Assembly: GCF_003583365.1 (NCBI RefSeq)
Contig: NZ_QXED01000002.1
Span: forward strand, 124,001 to 188,000
Direction of reading: 5' to 3'
DNA: 64,000 nt
From: Fibrisoma montanum
Lineage (GTDB): Bacteria > Bacteroidota > Bacteroidia > Cytophagales > Spirosomataceae
Shown here: in pieces, positions 26,462 through 34,970 of the stretch
How the letters are laid out: every line of letters begins with the position of its first letter
Numbering within the stretch: position 1 is the first letter of the stretch
Program-made: the position numbers and the translations under genes
Notes under the pieces: model-generated
What the model saw: only the letters and a program-made list of their open reading frames with translations
Told to the model about the DNA's origin: nothing
The model's database searches: none

Positions 26462-26779
26462 TCAGCGTTTTGGCGGCTGCCAGATGGACGCGATTACGTC
26501 CTCGTGTTGACTGGGATGGTAGGCAAACGTCGACGGATTGGATAACCGGCTGGCCGTTTGCGGGAGCAGAGTGCTCACCAGCGGTTGCGGTACCGTGAAG
26601 CCGACGCAGGTAGCGCAGTGGCAAAATGGGCTGCACGGGGCTTCGTGCTGCTCATTGCTGTCGTGGGATGCTGGAACACTGCTGGTTGAAACGGCATGGG
26701 CATGGCAGTCGCTGTCGGGGCAGGGGAGTCCTGTCAGGATCAGTACGTACATCGCCAAAAGCCAGATCAGCCGATTCAT
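26462..26779 (-). CDS. Small exported Cys/His-rich protein (DUF6660-like)
   Basis: A 105-residue protein with a signal peptide (MNRLIWLLAMYVLILTG) and many potential metal ligands: CPDSDCHAH near 20-28 and CSPFCHCATC near 49-58. The C-terminus reads SIWQPPKR. Proteins of this sort (DUF6660 in some annotations) stand in front of metal-related TonB receptors in this phylum. It probably binds Cu, Zn or Co in the periplasm. It is the first gene of the unit with the receptor (70 bp on) and the CDF exporter. Confidence 0.7.
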   Translation of the reverse strand: MNRLIWLLAMYVLILTGLPCPDSDCHAHAVSTSSVPASHDSNEQHEAPCSPFCHCATCVGFTVPQPLVSTLLPQTASRLSNPSTFAYHPSQHEDVIASIWQPPKR

Positions 26780-26784
26780 GGCGA

Positions 26785-26792
26785 CAAATGTA
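26785..26792 (-). promoter_or_regulatory. -7 box before the Cys/His-rich protein gene
   Basis: TACATTTG on the minus strand is a perfect TAnnTTTG box five bases before the ATG at 26779. The nearest TTG is only 15 nt further up, shorter than in the other promoters of this window, and the leader would be almost absent. The call is therefore weak. Confidence 0.3.
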
Positions 26793-26841
26793 CGGGCGTA
26801 TCAGGTGCAACAGGTAGTCAAAAACCAGGTTTGTGCTGGCT

Positions 26842-26892
26842 CCCGGGGGCGTGGTGTCGAATTTAAGAAACTGACACCACGATTCTCCCGGG
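26842..26892 (-). terminator. Stem-loop after the DUF3817 gene
   Basis: CCCGGG (26842-26847) and CGTGGTGTC (26850-26858) pair with GACACCACG (26873-26881) and CCCGGG (26887-26892). It starts 12 nt beyond the DUF3817 stop codon, separating that gene from the metal operon. There is no T-run. Confidence 0.5.
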
Positions 26893-26904
26893 TTTCTGCA
26901 CTAT

Positions 26905-27228
26905 CTATTTCCGTTCCGCTCCTTCCAGGGTGCGGGGCAGCATCTTCAGATCCACGTAGAACGTACCGAACGGAATAAACGAAGCCGCTGCGGCAATCAG
27001 CGTCTTGCGGACGTTCCACCGCAGGTCAATATTGGCCTGCACCAGATACAGAAGGTAGAGAATGAACAGAATACCGTGAATCATTCCTACGTTCTGGACC
27101 AGCCACGGCTGTCCCCAGACGTATTTGAGCGGCATGGCAATGAACAGCAGAACCAGAAACGAGATCCCTTCCAGCCAGGCAACCAGTTTAAATCGGCCGA
27201 TGCGGGTAAAAAGCAGCTTGGATAGCAT
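26905..27228 (-). CDS. DUF3817 small membrane protein
   Basis: A 107-residue membrane protein with three hydrophobic segments and the DUF3817 hallmarks FKLVAWLEGISFLVLLFIAMPLKY and GMIHGILFILYL. Function unknown. The start is the ATG at 27228; the 146 extra residues of the longest open frame are out-of-frame translation of the next gene. It lies 11 bp after the four-helix protein gene, so the two are probably co-transcribed. Confidence 0.85.
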   Translation of the reverse strand: MLSKLLFTRIGRFKLVAWLEGISFLVLLFIAMPLKYVWGQPWLVQNVGMIHGILFILYLLYLVQANIDLRWNVRKTLIAAAASFIPFGTFYVDLKMLPRTLEGAERK

Positions 27229-27239
27229 AGCGTGAATTG

Positions 27240-27704
27240 CTAGAATGTTCGGAAATAAGGCCGTTGCGCCAGGGGTGAAAAAGGCCAGGGCACGGCTATC
27301 AGTATAACAACAAGAGCGGCCAAAAAGTACAGCGCAACGGTGCGGTGTTTTGCCTGAGCCGGTTCCGCCCGGCGGCCGAATGACGAACCCAGGGTCAGAA
27401 CCACGACCGCAATCAGCATCAGGCTGATGTGAATCAGGCCAAAGAAGCTGAATTCCAGCGATCCGATAACCGCGCTGAAGTTGGCCCGGAAATAGCTCGT
27501 AATCGGACTTTTGAAGTACAGCACAAACCCAATCAGCAACTGGAGGTGGGCAATGGACGTAGCGGAACTGCGAATGGCCGCGTCGGCTTTGGTATACGGT
27601 CGGTTGGTAAGCCAGCCATGCAGGGCGGCCAGCAGGGTGCTCAATAAAGTCAGCAGCACGAGCCACCGCAGGTAGGAGTGAAGAGGTAGAAGAATGTCGT
27701 ACAT
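27240..27704 (-). CDS. Four-helix membrane protein (often annotated cytochrome b-like)
   Basis: A 154-residue membrane protein with four hydrophobic helices. The N-terminus MYDILLPLHSYLRWLVLL with a His, then HLQLLIGFVLYF and GLIHISLMLIAVVV, place His residues near helix ends, as in small b-type cytochromes. The ending VPWPFSP is typical of a conserved Bacteroidota family of this length. Haem binding is not shown. I start at 27704 because the earlier in-frame codon adds a polar stretch with no resemblance. Confidence 0.7.
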   Translation of the reverse strand: MYDILLPLHSYLRWLVLLTLLSTLLAALHGWLTNRPYTKADAAIRSSATSIAHLQLLIGFVLYFKSPITSYFRANFSAVIGSLEFSFFGLIHISLMLIAVVVLTLGSSFGRRAEPAQAKHRTVALYFLAALVVILIAVPWPFSPLAQRPYFRTF

Positions 27705-27784
27705 CGTGGGTAAAGTAACACGGTGCAAAGGTCCGGTCTGCCGGGTGAATTGGTGAGTAGTTATCGAATCATTATTAGGACAAA

Positions 27785-28723
27785 TCAATCCTTTTTGCGG
27801 AATTCCTGGGGGGTAAGGCCGGTTGCCTTTCGGAAAAATCGGCTGAAATAGGATTGGTCATTGAAACCGAGCCGGAATGCAATCTCCCCAACGGGCTGGT
27901 CCGAATGCCGGAGCAGGACTTTAGCTTCCAGGAGCCGGGCTTCGGTAAGCAGCGTGCTGGCCGGCTGACCGGTTACCTCCCGAACCGCCTTGTTGAGGTG
28001 GTTCGGCGAAACGCCAAGCTGGTCGGCATAAAACGTCAGCGGTAGGTGGCAGCCGGTGTGCTGGCTGATCAGTTGCCGGAGCCGCTCGGTCAGTTCATAC
28101 GCCCGACCCGGCCTGGGTTTGGTGCCCGCTTCGGGTAAGGCACTCTTGATTTCGTAGCAAAGCGTGACCAGATAGGCGTCGATCAGGCTGAGGTCATTCC
28201 TGGACGTATGTTCGTCGAGCAGCCGTTCAAACACCGACCTGACGGCAAGGCCGACTTTACCGGGTAACGTAATGGCCTTGTTAGCCATGGCCGTATGCAG
28301 TACATCCAGCTCCCGGACCATGTGTTCACGGTGGTAGAGCCGAATGATGGTGTCGAGACTGAAGTGGCAATAAAATCCCGCTACATCGTCGGATAGGTAA
28401 TTCACGCTGGCGATCTGGCCGGCCAGCAGCAGATGGACACCGCCGGGCTCCATCTGAATCGTGCTCAGATTGCAGCCCCGTACCAACCGGCCACTGGTCA
28501 CAAACACCAGTTCGTTGACATCCCGGCGATGCGGCTGGGTGGGCAACCGGAGCGCCTGGCGAAAGTTTTCCAATCGGGTTATGTAAAAGTCCTCGACCGC
28601 TGGGGGCAGGTCCGGTGCCTGGCGGTCGCCACCGAGAACGTACTGCTTCCAGAGACCGGCCGTCGTCAATCTGGGAATGTCGGTAGTCGGTGCAGTCATG
28701 GTCAGTTGGTAAAAATCAATCAT
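27785..28723 (-). CDS. AraC-family transcription regulator
   Basis: A regulator of about 312 residues with an N-terminal cupin-like ligand domain and a C-terminal AraC double helix-turn-helix (TFYADQLGVSPNHLNKAVREVTG, limits about 222-244; GEIAFRLGFNDQSYFSRFFRKATGLTPQEFRK). It is divergent from the copper operon and co-directional with the two small membrane genes below, either of which it could control. Start is uncertain: the ATG at 28699 (304 residues) is possible, because a -7-like TACCTTTA overlaps the ATG at 28723. Confidence 0.88.
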   Translation of the reverse strand: MIDFYQLTMTAPTTDIPRLTTAGLWKQYVLGGDRQAPDLPPAVEDFYITRLENFRQALRLPTQPHRRDVNELVFVTSGRLVRGCNLSTIQMEPGGVHLLLAGQIASVNYLSDDVAGFYCHFSLDTIIRLYHREHMVRELDVLHTAMANKAITLPGKVGLAVRSVFERLLDEHTSRNDLSLIDAYLVTLCYEIKSALPEAGTKPRPGRAYELTERLRQLISQHTGCHLPLTFYADQLGVSPNHLNKAVREVTGQPASTLLTEARLLEAKVLLRHSDQPVGEIAFRLGFNDQSYFSRFFRKATGLTPQEFRKKD

Positions 28724-28844
28724 AAAGGTAGCGCCTAAACAGATGCAACAGCGCAGTGGTATGTTTGGGCAATACATATTGGGTCGGGTGGCCGACCAAC
28801 GAATAAATCTGCCAGGTACTGAACAATTCAACTGAAACCCTGCG

Positions 28845-28852
28845 TACTTTTG
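28845..28852 (+). promoter_or_regulatory. -7 box of the copper operon
   Basis: TACTTTTG is a perfect TAnnTTTG box 20 bp before the ATG at 28873. No clear TTG stands at -33, so an activator may be needed. An imperfect inverted repeat TTGGGTCGG/CCGACCAA (28779-28799) lies in the same gap. The palindrome seen at the zinc-type promoters is absent here. Confidence 0.45.
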
Positions 28853-28872
28853 CCGCAACCTTCGCCTGCTTC

Positions 28873-29250
28873 ATGCGTACGCTGCTGGTTTATATACTGC
28901 TCGTTGCCACCCTGCTGCCGACCGTCAGTCAGTGGGGGACCATCGCGTATTACCATGCCAACAAAGCGTACATTGCCCGTGTCCTCTGCGAAAACCGCGA
29001 CCGCCCCGAGCTCCACTGCGACGGCCACTGTTTTCTGGCCAAGCGCCTGAAGGCCCGGCAGGACAAGCAGGACCAGGAAACAACGGAGCGCGTCCAGCGC
29101 ATTCCAACGCTTCAGTTATTCTGCCAGTCCCAGGTGCCGTTTGCTTTTGGCGCGTCAGTCACTGACCTTCCGCTGGTCAGCCTGCCGAAGTACCTGCTTC
29201 AATCTTACGCAGCTCCCCTCGATGGCTTGCTGCAACCACCCCAGGCTTAG
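28873..29250 (+). CDS. Small exported Cys/His protein at the head of the copper locus
   Basis: A 125-residue protein with an N-terminal hydrophobic export segment (LLVYILLVATLLPTV) and the motif LHCDGHCFLAKRL near 47-59. Bacteroidota have a family of such proteins with a C-x-G-x-C-x-L-x-K/R signature next to copper-type TonB receptors. The Cys-His-Cys group could bind Cu(I). The remainder has no known domain. It is 119 bp before the receptor and is probably the first gene of the operon. Confidence 0.6.
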   Translation: MRTLLVYILLVATLLPTVSQWGTIAYYHANKAYIARVLCENRDRPELHCDGHCFLAKRLKARQDKQDQETTERVQRIPTLQLFCQSQVPFAFGASVTDLPLVSLPKYLLQSYAAPLDGLLQPPQA

Positions 29251-29369
29251 TTGATCTGATCTGGATGAATACCGGCTCGTTTTAGCCGGCACCATCGCTT
29301 TATGGCCGTTTCCGTCCGGATACGCATCTGACGGCATTGGCCTGATCCTATCAACCTAAGCAAAACTTC

Positions 29370-31709
29370 ATGATTATCTCCAAACGATTACTACCGTGGG
29401 CGTTTTCGCTCATGGCAATACCTGCTGTCTGGGCACAGCAACCCGTAAGCGGCCGGGTGTTTGATGCCCTGACAAAAGAATCACTCGCCGGCATAACCAT
29501 TTCGGTACCCGGCCATACGATCGGTACCACTACGGATGCGGCCGGTCACTTTTTCCTGCAAACGACGGCCGATTCGCTCAGGGTCAGTGGGGTTGGCTAC
29601 CGTCGACAGATGATTGCGGTACAGGCGCAGCCCATGCGCATAGCCCTCGAACCGGCCGTTGAAGACCTGCAACTGGTCGTGGTGACGGGCAGCCGGGAAG
29701 CGGCTCTGCGTACCGAAACGCCCATTGCTATCTCGAAACTCTCGTCAAAACTGATCGACGAAACCAAGCCCACGAGTATCTACGAGGTTATTAATAAAGC
29801 CCCGGGTGTGCTGATGGTGAACCTGAATAACGAGCAGCACATGATGGCCATTCGCCAGCCGATGACCACCAACGCGTATTTTCTGTACATGGAAGACGGC
29901 GTACCGATTCGGCCGATGGGGGTGTTCAACCACAACGCCCTGCTCGAAATGAATCAGTTTACGGTCAGTTCGATGGAGGTTGTTAAAGGGCCGGTTTCGT
30001 CGATTTACGGGCCGGAGGCCGTGGGGGGAGCCGTCAACTTCATCACCCAGCGCCCTACCGCCGTGCCGACGGCCCGCGTCGGTATTCAGTTCGATCAGTG
30101 GGGCTACAAACGGCTTCAGGTTGGAGCCGGAGCGCAGCAAGGTAAGTTTGGTCTGTACGTGGGAGGCTTTGTGTCGCGGCAGCGCGGTTCGTGGCTGGCC
30201 CGGTCGGACTATGATAAATCGTCGTACTTCGCCCGGCTTGAATACGCCGTTTCAACGCGCACCCGCCTGACGGGTACGGCTTCGTACAACAACTACGACT
30301 CGCAGACGAGCGGGAGTGTGGACAGCACCGCTTTTTTTGCCCGTCAGTACGTAAGCACGACCGATTTTACGTACCGCAAAACGTTCTCGTTCCGGAGCCG
30401 CCTGACGCTCGAACACGACTGGCGCGATGGCTCGCAATCGTTCATCACGGCCTTTGTCCGTAACAACAGCGTAGGACAGAACCCAACGTACGCCATCCGG
30501 TGGACGATTGGGTCGTCGACGGCCACGGGGCAGGTCAACAGCAACGATTTTTCGAGTACTGGGTTTATCGCCCAGCATACACAGCGGGTCAATTTTCTGA
30601 ACAGTAAGCTTGTTGTAGGGGCCACGCTTGACCTGTCGCCCAACACCTACTACGCCTACCAGACCGAACTGGCGGCTGAACTTCGGCCCGACAAACGGGC
30701 GGTACTGAAGTATACCCAGCTTCGCGAGCGGCCGGATGTTCCGCTGGCGAATTACCAGGCCGACATCCACAATACGGCCGCTTATGTGCAGTATGACCTG
30801 GAACCGCTGCCTAAGCTGCGGCTGTCGGCGGGGCTGCGCTACGACCGCATGGCGTTCGATTACACCAATGCCCTGGATAAAAGCACGGGCAGTAAAGCGT
30901 ACAGTCAGCTAACGCCCAAACTGGGGGCTACCTACGAACTTGGTGCCGGAAAAGGGCTTTACGCCAATGTCGCCACCGGATTCGCCCCCCCGGCGCTCAC
31001 GGCGGTTTTCCTCAGGCGGACCACGCCCACGGCTTCCGGCGAGTTGTTCTACTACAATCTTCAGCCTGCTCGGTTCAACAACCTGGAAATTGGCGGATGG
31101 GCGTCGCTGCTGAACAACAAGGTGTATGTCGATGCCGCGCTGTATCAGATGACAGGTACAAACGAACTTCTCAACATTCGGCAGCCCGACAACTCCTTTG
31201 ATTACCAATCGGCGGGCAAGACGCTGCACCGGGGCATTGAACTGGGTCTGACGTACCGACCTTCAAAGCAGGTGTTTTTCCGGTTCGGTGGTACGCACGC
31301 CATCCATCGGTTCGTCGAGTTTACGCTGAGTCAGCGGGCGTCGGATGCGGTGCAGAACGTCAACGGGAAGGATATGCCTTCGGCTCCGCGCTGGCTGTGG
31401 AACACCGAGCTCAGTTACTATCCGGCCTGGTTCCGGAATTTCCGGGCGTCGGTGGAGTGGCAGCACGTATCAGACTGGTATCAGAACCAGATCAACACGC
31501 TGCGCTATGGCGGCTATGACTTTGCTAACGTACGGGCGGGGTATCAATGGAAAGGCATCGAGGCCTTTGTCAATGTGCTGAATGCGACGGATGTTCTCTA
31601 CGCCACCAATGCTACACGGGGCAACAACGCAACCGATCGCACTACCTACACCCCGGCCGCGCCGAGGACGTTTGTGGTGGGGATTCAATACAATTTCGCT
31701 AGTAACTAA
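29370..31709 (+). CDS. TonB-dependent receptor of the copper locus
   Basis: A 779-residue TonB-dependent receptor. Signal peptide residues 1-22 (AIPAVWAQ), CarboxypepD_reg-like domain (24-95), plug (about 110-230, INKAPGVLMVNLNNEQHMMAIRQPMTTNAYFLYMEDG by its limits; VEVVKGPVSSIYGPEAVGGAVNF) and barrel ending VGIQYNFASN. The plug region is Met-rich (VLMVN, HMMAIRQPM, FLYMEDGVPIRPMGVFN), which fits Cu(I) ligands but is not proof. Linked genes (SCO, MbnP, MbnH) point to copper as the imported metal. Confidence 0.87.
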   Translation: MIISKRLLPWAFSLMAIPAVWAQQPVSGRVFDALTKESLAGITISVPGHTIGTTTDAAGHFFLQTTADSLRVSGVGYRRQMIAVQAQPMRIALEPAVEDLQLVVVTGSREAALRTETPIAISKLSSKLIDETKPTSIYEVINKAPGVLMVNLNNEQHMMAIRQPMTTNAYFLYMEDGVPIRPMGVFNHNALLEMNQFTVSSMEVVKGPVSSIYGPEAVGGAVNFITQRPTAVPTARVGIQFDQWGYKRLQVGAGAQQGKFGLYVGGFVSRQRGSWLARSDYDKSSYFARLEYAVSTRTRLTGTASYNNYDSQTSGSVDSTAFFARQYVSTTDFTYRKTFSFRSRLTLEHDWRDGSQSFITAFVRNNSVGQNPTYAIRWTIGSSTATGQVNSNDFSSTGFIAQHTQRVNFLNSKLVVGATLDLSPNTYYAYQTELAAELRPDKRAVLKYTQLRERPDVPLANYQADIHNTAAYVQYDLEPLPKLRLSAGLRYDRMAFDYTNALDKSTGSKAYSQLTPKLGATYELGAGKGLYANVATGFAPPALTAVFLRRTTPTASGELFYYNLQPARFNNLEIGGWASLLNNKVYVDAALYQMTGTNELLNIRQPDNSFDYQSAGKTLHRGIELGLTYRPSKQVFFRFGGTHAIHRFVEFTLSQRASDAVQNVNGKDMPSAPRWLWNTELSYYPAWFRNFRASVEWQHVSDWYQNQINTLRYGGYDFANVRAGYQWKGIEAFVNVLNATDVLYATNATRGNNATDRTTYTPAAPRTFVVGIQYNFASN

Positions 31710-31729
31710 CTGATTATCTGTACAGAACC

Positions 31730-32926
31730 ATGAATATAGTATTCATCATCCCGTTGCTGCTGGCCCTGTTGGTCGATAAACCGGTGGGCGAAACGCGGGT
31801 ATCAAACCCAAAATTCACGGGCGCTACCCCCCGCCTGACAACCGACGCAGCCGGAAACCCGCTGCTGAGCTGGGTGGAGAAGGAAAGCGACAATGCCGCA
31901 TCGTTCTACTTCGCGCGGTCGAGCGACGGTGGCCGGACGTTCGGCGAGAAAGTGCACGTAAAGGCACCGGCTAATATATCGGTTCATGCCGAAGGTATGC
32001 CCAAGCTGGCTGTCAAAGCCGATGGAACGATACTGGCCCTTTTTGAAGTGAGTAAACCAACGGCCGATTCACCCCGTGCCAGCGACCTGCTGTACGTTAC
32101 GTCGGCCGATGGCGGCAAAACCTGGACGCAGCCTAAGCCCGTTCACCGCGATACCACACCCGGCAAAGGGCATTCGTTCAGCGATCTGACGCGCCTGCCC
32201 AACGGTGAAATCGGCCTTGTCTGGCTGGACGAAAAGCTTTCCAATCAGGAGGGCCGCAGCGTCAAATTTGTGCAGACGAAACCCGGTGGTGGGTTTACCC
32301 CCGAAGTGGTCGTCGATGAAAATGCCTGCCAGTGCTGCCGAACCAACGTGTTCGCCGATACTGATGGCCGGATTCACCTGACCTACCGTGACTTGCTGCC
32401 CAATGGTGACCGCGACATCAGTCATGTTGTCTCGACGGATGGAGGCCGGACGTTCAGCCGCCCGCAGGTCGTTTTTGCCGATCACTGGACCGTCAATGCC
32501 TGTCCGCATACGGGGCCGGTGGTGGCGCAGGCTGGGCATGAGCTGTTTGCTACCTGGTTTTCGGGCAAGGAGGATGCCATAGGCCTTCGGCTGGCGAGGT
32601 TTGGAAGCCCCCGGCTGGAAGCAATCATCCTTTCCAGCCGGGCTAAACACCCGCAGGTGGTAGCCGTCGGCGACCGGCTGGTCTGGTTGTGGGACGAATC
32701 GGTACGTAAGCCCGGGCAGGCCGAAGATGAAGCCATGCCGGTATATAGTCAGAAGATCGCGTTGCGAACAAGGCCAGCCGGGTCAACCACGTACCTGACA
32801 ACGGATGCCGTGAACGCCAGCTACCCGGTTGCCCTGGCTACATCGCAGGGCCTGTTGATTGCCTACGAGCAGCGAAAAGGAGAGGAAAACGCTGTAATTG
32901 TCTGTCGATTTGTAGATTCGCTGTAA
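31730..32926 (+). CDS. BNR-repeat (sialidase-fold) protein with CQCC motif
   Basis: A 398-residue exported beta-propeller protein. Three Asp-box (BNR) repeats are clear: SSDGGRTF at 64-71, SADGGKTW at 125-132, STDGGRTF at 235-242. It also carries a Cys cluster ACQCCRT (Cys200, 202, 203) and NACPH (Cys258, His260), which sialidases do not have. The Arg triad of true sialidases cannot be assigned. Set between a TonB receptor and SCO/MbnP/MbnH genes, it is more likely a periplasmic copper-binding or redox propeller than a glycosidase. It starts 20 bp after the receptor gene. Confidence 0.75.
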   Translation: MNIVFIIPLLLALLVDKPVGETRVSNPKFTGATPRLTTDAAGNPLLSWVEKESDNAASFYFARSSDGGRTFGEKVHVKAPANISVHAEGMPKLAVKADGTILALFEVSKPTADSPRASDLLYVTSADGGKTWTQPKPVHRDTTPGKGHSFSDLTRLPNGEIGLVWLDEKLSNQEGRSVKFVQTKPGGGFTPEVVVDENACQCCRTNVFADTDGRIHLTYRDLLPNGDRDISHVVSTDGGRTFSRPQVVFADHWTVNACPHTGPVVAQAGHELFATWFSGKEDAIGLRLARFGSPRLEAIILSSRAKHPQVVAVGDRLVWLWDESVRKPGQAEDEAMPVYSQKIALRTRPAGSTTYLTTDAVNASYPVALATSQGLLIAYEQRKGEENAVIVCRFVDSL

Positions 32927-32946
32927 AATAAAGCCATATTGAAACC

Positions 32947-33390
32947 ATGAAAATATACGTAGCCGTTATCGCTCTGGCCCTGCTGGCCAGCGCCTGCCAA
33001 ACGAAATCTGATTCGCATGCTGAACATAATCATGCCGTTGCCGAAAGCAGCGCCGGTCCCGTTGCTGACCTGGAGCAGCAGGTCATGGCCGTTCACGACA
33101 GCGTGATGCCAAAAATCAGCGACATCCTGCGGCTGAAAAAGGAGGTGACCGCCAAAGTGGAAAAAACGACAGACCCCGAGGCCAGAGTAATGGGCGAGTC
33201 GATCAACAGCCAACTGGTCAACGCCGACAAAGCCATGATGGACTGGATGCATCAGTACAACGGCGACACGCTGGGCAAACTCGATCAGGCGAAGGCGGTC
33301 GAATACCTGAAGGATCAGCAGCGGAAAGTCAACGACGTACGCGACCAGATGCAGAAAAGCATCGCCGACGCGCAGCAGTATCTGCAATAG
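32947..33390 (+). CDS. Small helical lipoprotein
   Basis: A 147-residue lipoprotein with lipobox LLASAC (Cys17), then a His-containing stretch (SHAEHNHA at 24-31) and a mainly helical, charged body with coiled-coil character (DLEQQVMAVHDSVMPKISDILRLKKEV; limits 42-68). Homologues are sometimes called viral A-type inclusion proteins for the coiled coil alone. The early His cluster and its place 2 bp before the SCO gene suggest a metal-related periplasmic role. Function unknown. Confidence 0.75.
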   Translation: MKIYVAVIALALLASACQTKSDSHAEHNHAVAESSAGPVADLEQQVMAVHDSVMPKISDILRLKKEVTAKVEKTTDPEARVMGESINSQLVNADKAMMDWMHQYNGDTLGKLDQAKAVEYLKDQQRKVNDVRDQMQKSIADAQQYLQ

Positions 33391-33392
33391 CC

Positions 33393-34034
33393 ATGCAACC
33401 GATTCGACGGATTATCTGGATCTGCCTGATGGGCGGGCTGGTCGGGTGCACGTTGTCGGCGGAGAAGCTGCCGGTGCTGGGCGAACCCCAAACGGTGAAG
33501 AAACTGGTCGATGGCAAAGAAGTTGACGAATTGGTTTACCCGACTATTCCCGACTTCTCGTTCACAAACCAGGATGGTAAGGCGGTTACGCAGAAGGAGG
33601 TTGAGGGTAAAATCTACATCGCCGACTTCTTTTTCGTGACCTGCCCGACGATTTGCCCCATTATGAAAAAGAACATGCTGGAGGTATACAAGGCGTATAA
33701 AGACAGCCCCGACGTGCGAATCATCTCGCATACCATCGACCCGGAGCATGATACGCCCGCCGTGTTGAAGCAGTACGCGCAGGACATCGGCGTAACGGGC
33801 GATACCTGGCAATTCGTGACCGGCGACCGGGACAAAATTTACGAGATTGGCGAACGACACTATCTAGTCACGGCCCAGGCCGATTCGACCGCACCGGGCG
33901 GCTACATCCACAGTGGCGCGTTCGTACTGGTCGACAAGGAAAAGCACATCCGCGGTATGTACGACGGCACGACGGAAGAGGGCACGAAAAAGCTCATCAA
34001 CGACGTCAGGACGTTGCTGGCTGAGTATGAGTAA
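33393..34034 (+). CDS. SCO1/SenC-family copper chaperone
   Basis: A 213-residue SCO-family protein with a thioredoxin fold, which in other organisms delivers copper to the CuA site of cytochrome oxidase or handles copper redox. The Cu ligands are present: Cys84 and Cys88 in CPTICP and His173 in GGYIHSG. Lipobox GGLVGC (Cys19) anchors it in a membrane facing the periplasm. Its gene begins 2 bp after the lipoprotein gene, so the two are translationally close. Confidence 0.93.
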   Translation: MQPIRRIIWICLMGGLVGCTLSAEKLPVLGEPQTVKKLVDGKEVDELVYPTIPDFSFTNQDGKAVTQKEVEGKIYIADFFFVTCPTICPIMKKNMLEVYKAYKDSPDVRIISHTIDPEHDTPAVLKQYAQDIGVTGDTWQFVTGDRDKIYEIGERHYLVTAQADSTAPGGYIHSGAFVLVDKEKHIRGMYDGTTEEGTKKLINDVRTLLAEYE

Positions 34035-34083
34035 ATCCATATTCGGCAAGACCGGATTAGAAGTCAGTTAGAGCCAATACTTT

Positions 34084-34110
34084 AGTCTGGAGGTGTTCGT
34101 TATCCAGACT
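34084..34110. terminator. Hairpin between SCO and MbnP genes
   Basis: AGTCTGGA (34084-34091) pairs perfectly with TCCAGACT (34103-34110) across an 11-nt loop. No T-run follows. It may mark the break between the receptor-SCO block and the MbnP-MbnH pair. Confidence 0.35.
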
Positions 34111-34174
34111 GATAACCGACCGCTCAAACAACCAGTTATTGACCTCATAGTGAGTTACCCATCACCGTATCAAC

Positions 34175-34969
34175 ATGAGAAACGTTTGCTACTTCATGCT
34201 TGCCCTCCTGCTTGGCGTATCGGTCTGGGCCTGCAATGACCCCGATCCTGAGTTTGGTACCAACGAATTCGGCCGGCTGCAACTGGTGTTCGACAACGTA
34301 GTCGGCACCGAAGACCTGCGGCTACAGACGGGGATCTACAACAACGCGGCCGGGGAGCAGTTCTCAGTTTCGGCGCTCAATTACTTTGTCAGTAATATCC
34401 GCCTGAAACGGGCCGACGGTTCCGAATACGTAGTGCCCCAGGACAGCAGTTATTTCCTGATCAGGGAAGCCGAGCCAGCATCGCAGACCGTAACGCTCAC
34501 CAACGTACCCGCCGGTGATTACGTGGGCGTGTCGTACCTGATTGGCGTTGATAGCCTGCGTAGTACCAGGAATATCAGTGAGCTGAAAGGTGTGCTCGAA
34601 CCATCGAGTGACATGAACAGTGGCATGTCCTGGGATTGGAACTCGGGTTATATTTTCTTTAAAATGGAAGGCAGTTCACCTCAGGCACCTATCAATCAGA
34701 CGACGGGTGAAAGACGATTCCAGTACCACATCGGACTCATACGAAACCTGCGCACAGCTACTGTATCATTCGGACCGGACGTGGCACAGGTATCAGCTAC
34801 CAGTACCCCTCGTCTGACGATCCGGGCTGATATTCTCCGGGTATTCGATGGTACGCAGCGAGTCAGCATCGCTCAGAACAACAACGTCATGGTGTCGCCG
34901 TTTTCGGCTACGATTGCCGACAATTACGTTACTATGTTTCGATACAGCCAGCAGGTAAAGACGAACTGA
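34175..34969 (+). CDS. mbnP: MbnP-family copper-binding lipoprotein
   Basis: A 264-residue periplasmic protein of the MbnP family. The conserved block MSWDWNSGYIFFKMEG (about 150-165) and the opening LQLVFDNVVGTEDLRL and VSALNYFVSNIRL are the family signature. In the characterised methanotroph system MbnP binds copper through a kynurenine made from a Trp by MbnH; the Trp residues in this block are candidates. The signal ends in VSVWAC (Cys20). The MbnH-like gene follows 1 bp after its stop codon, so the pair is translationally coupled. No methanobactin peptide or MbnBC gene is seen. Confidence 0.88.
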   Translation: MRNVCYFMLALLLGVSVWACNDPDPEFGTNEFGRLQLVFDNVVGTEDLRLQTGIYNNAAGEQFSVSALNYFVSNIRLKRADGSEYVVPQDSSYFLIREAEPASQTVTLTNVPAGDYVGVSYLIGVDSLRSTRNISELKGVLEPSSDMNSGMSWDWNSGYIFFKMEGSSPQAPINQTTGERRFQYHIGLIRNLRTATVSFGPDVAQVSATSTPRLTIRADILRVFDGTQRVSIAQNNNVMVSPFSATIADNYVTMFRYSQQVKTN

Positions 34970-34970
34970 G

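Noticed and set aside
27229-27666. N-terminal extension of the DUF3817 protein
   Set aside because: The extra 146 residues are an out-of-frame reading of the four-helix membrane gene at 27240-27704; the family length fits the ATG at 27228.
28723-28872. Zur-like site in the copper operon promoter
   Set aside because: GATGCAACAGCG at 28743 has only one half of the motif and no mirror half, so it does not meet the pattern.
31730-32926. True sialidase
   Set aside because: BNR repeats are present, but I cannot assign the Arg triad and Tyr/Glu nucleophile pair, and neighbours are copper genes, not sialic acid genes.
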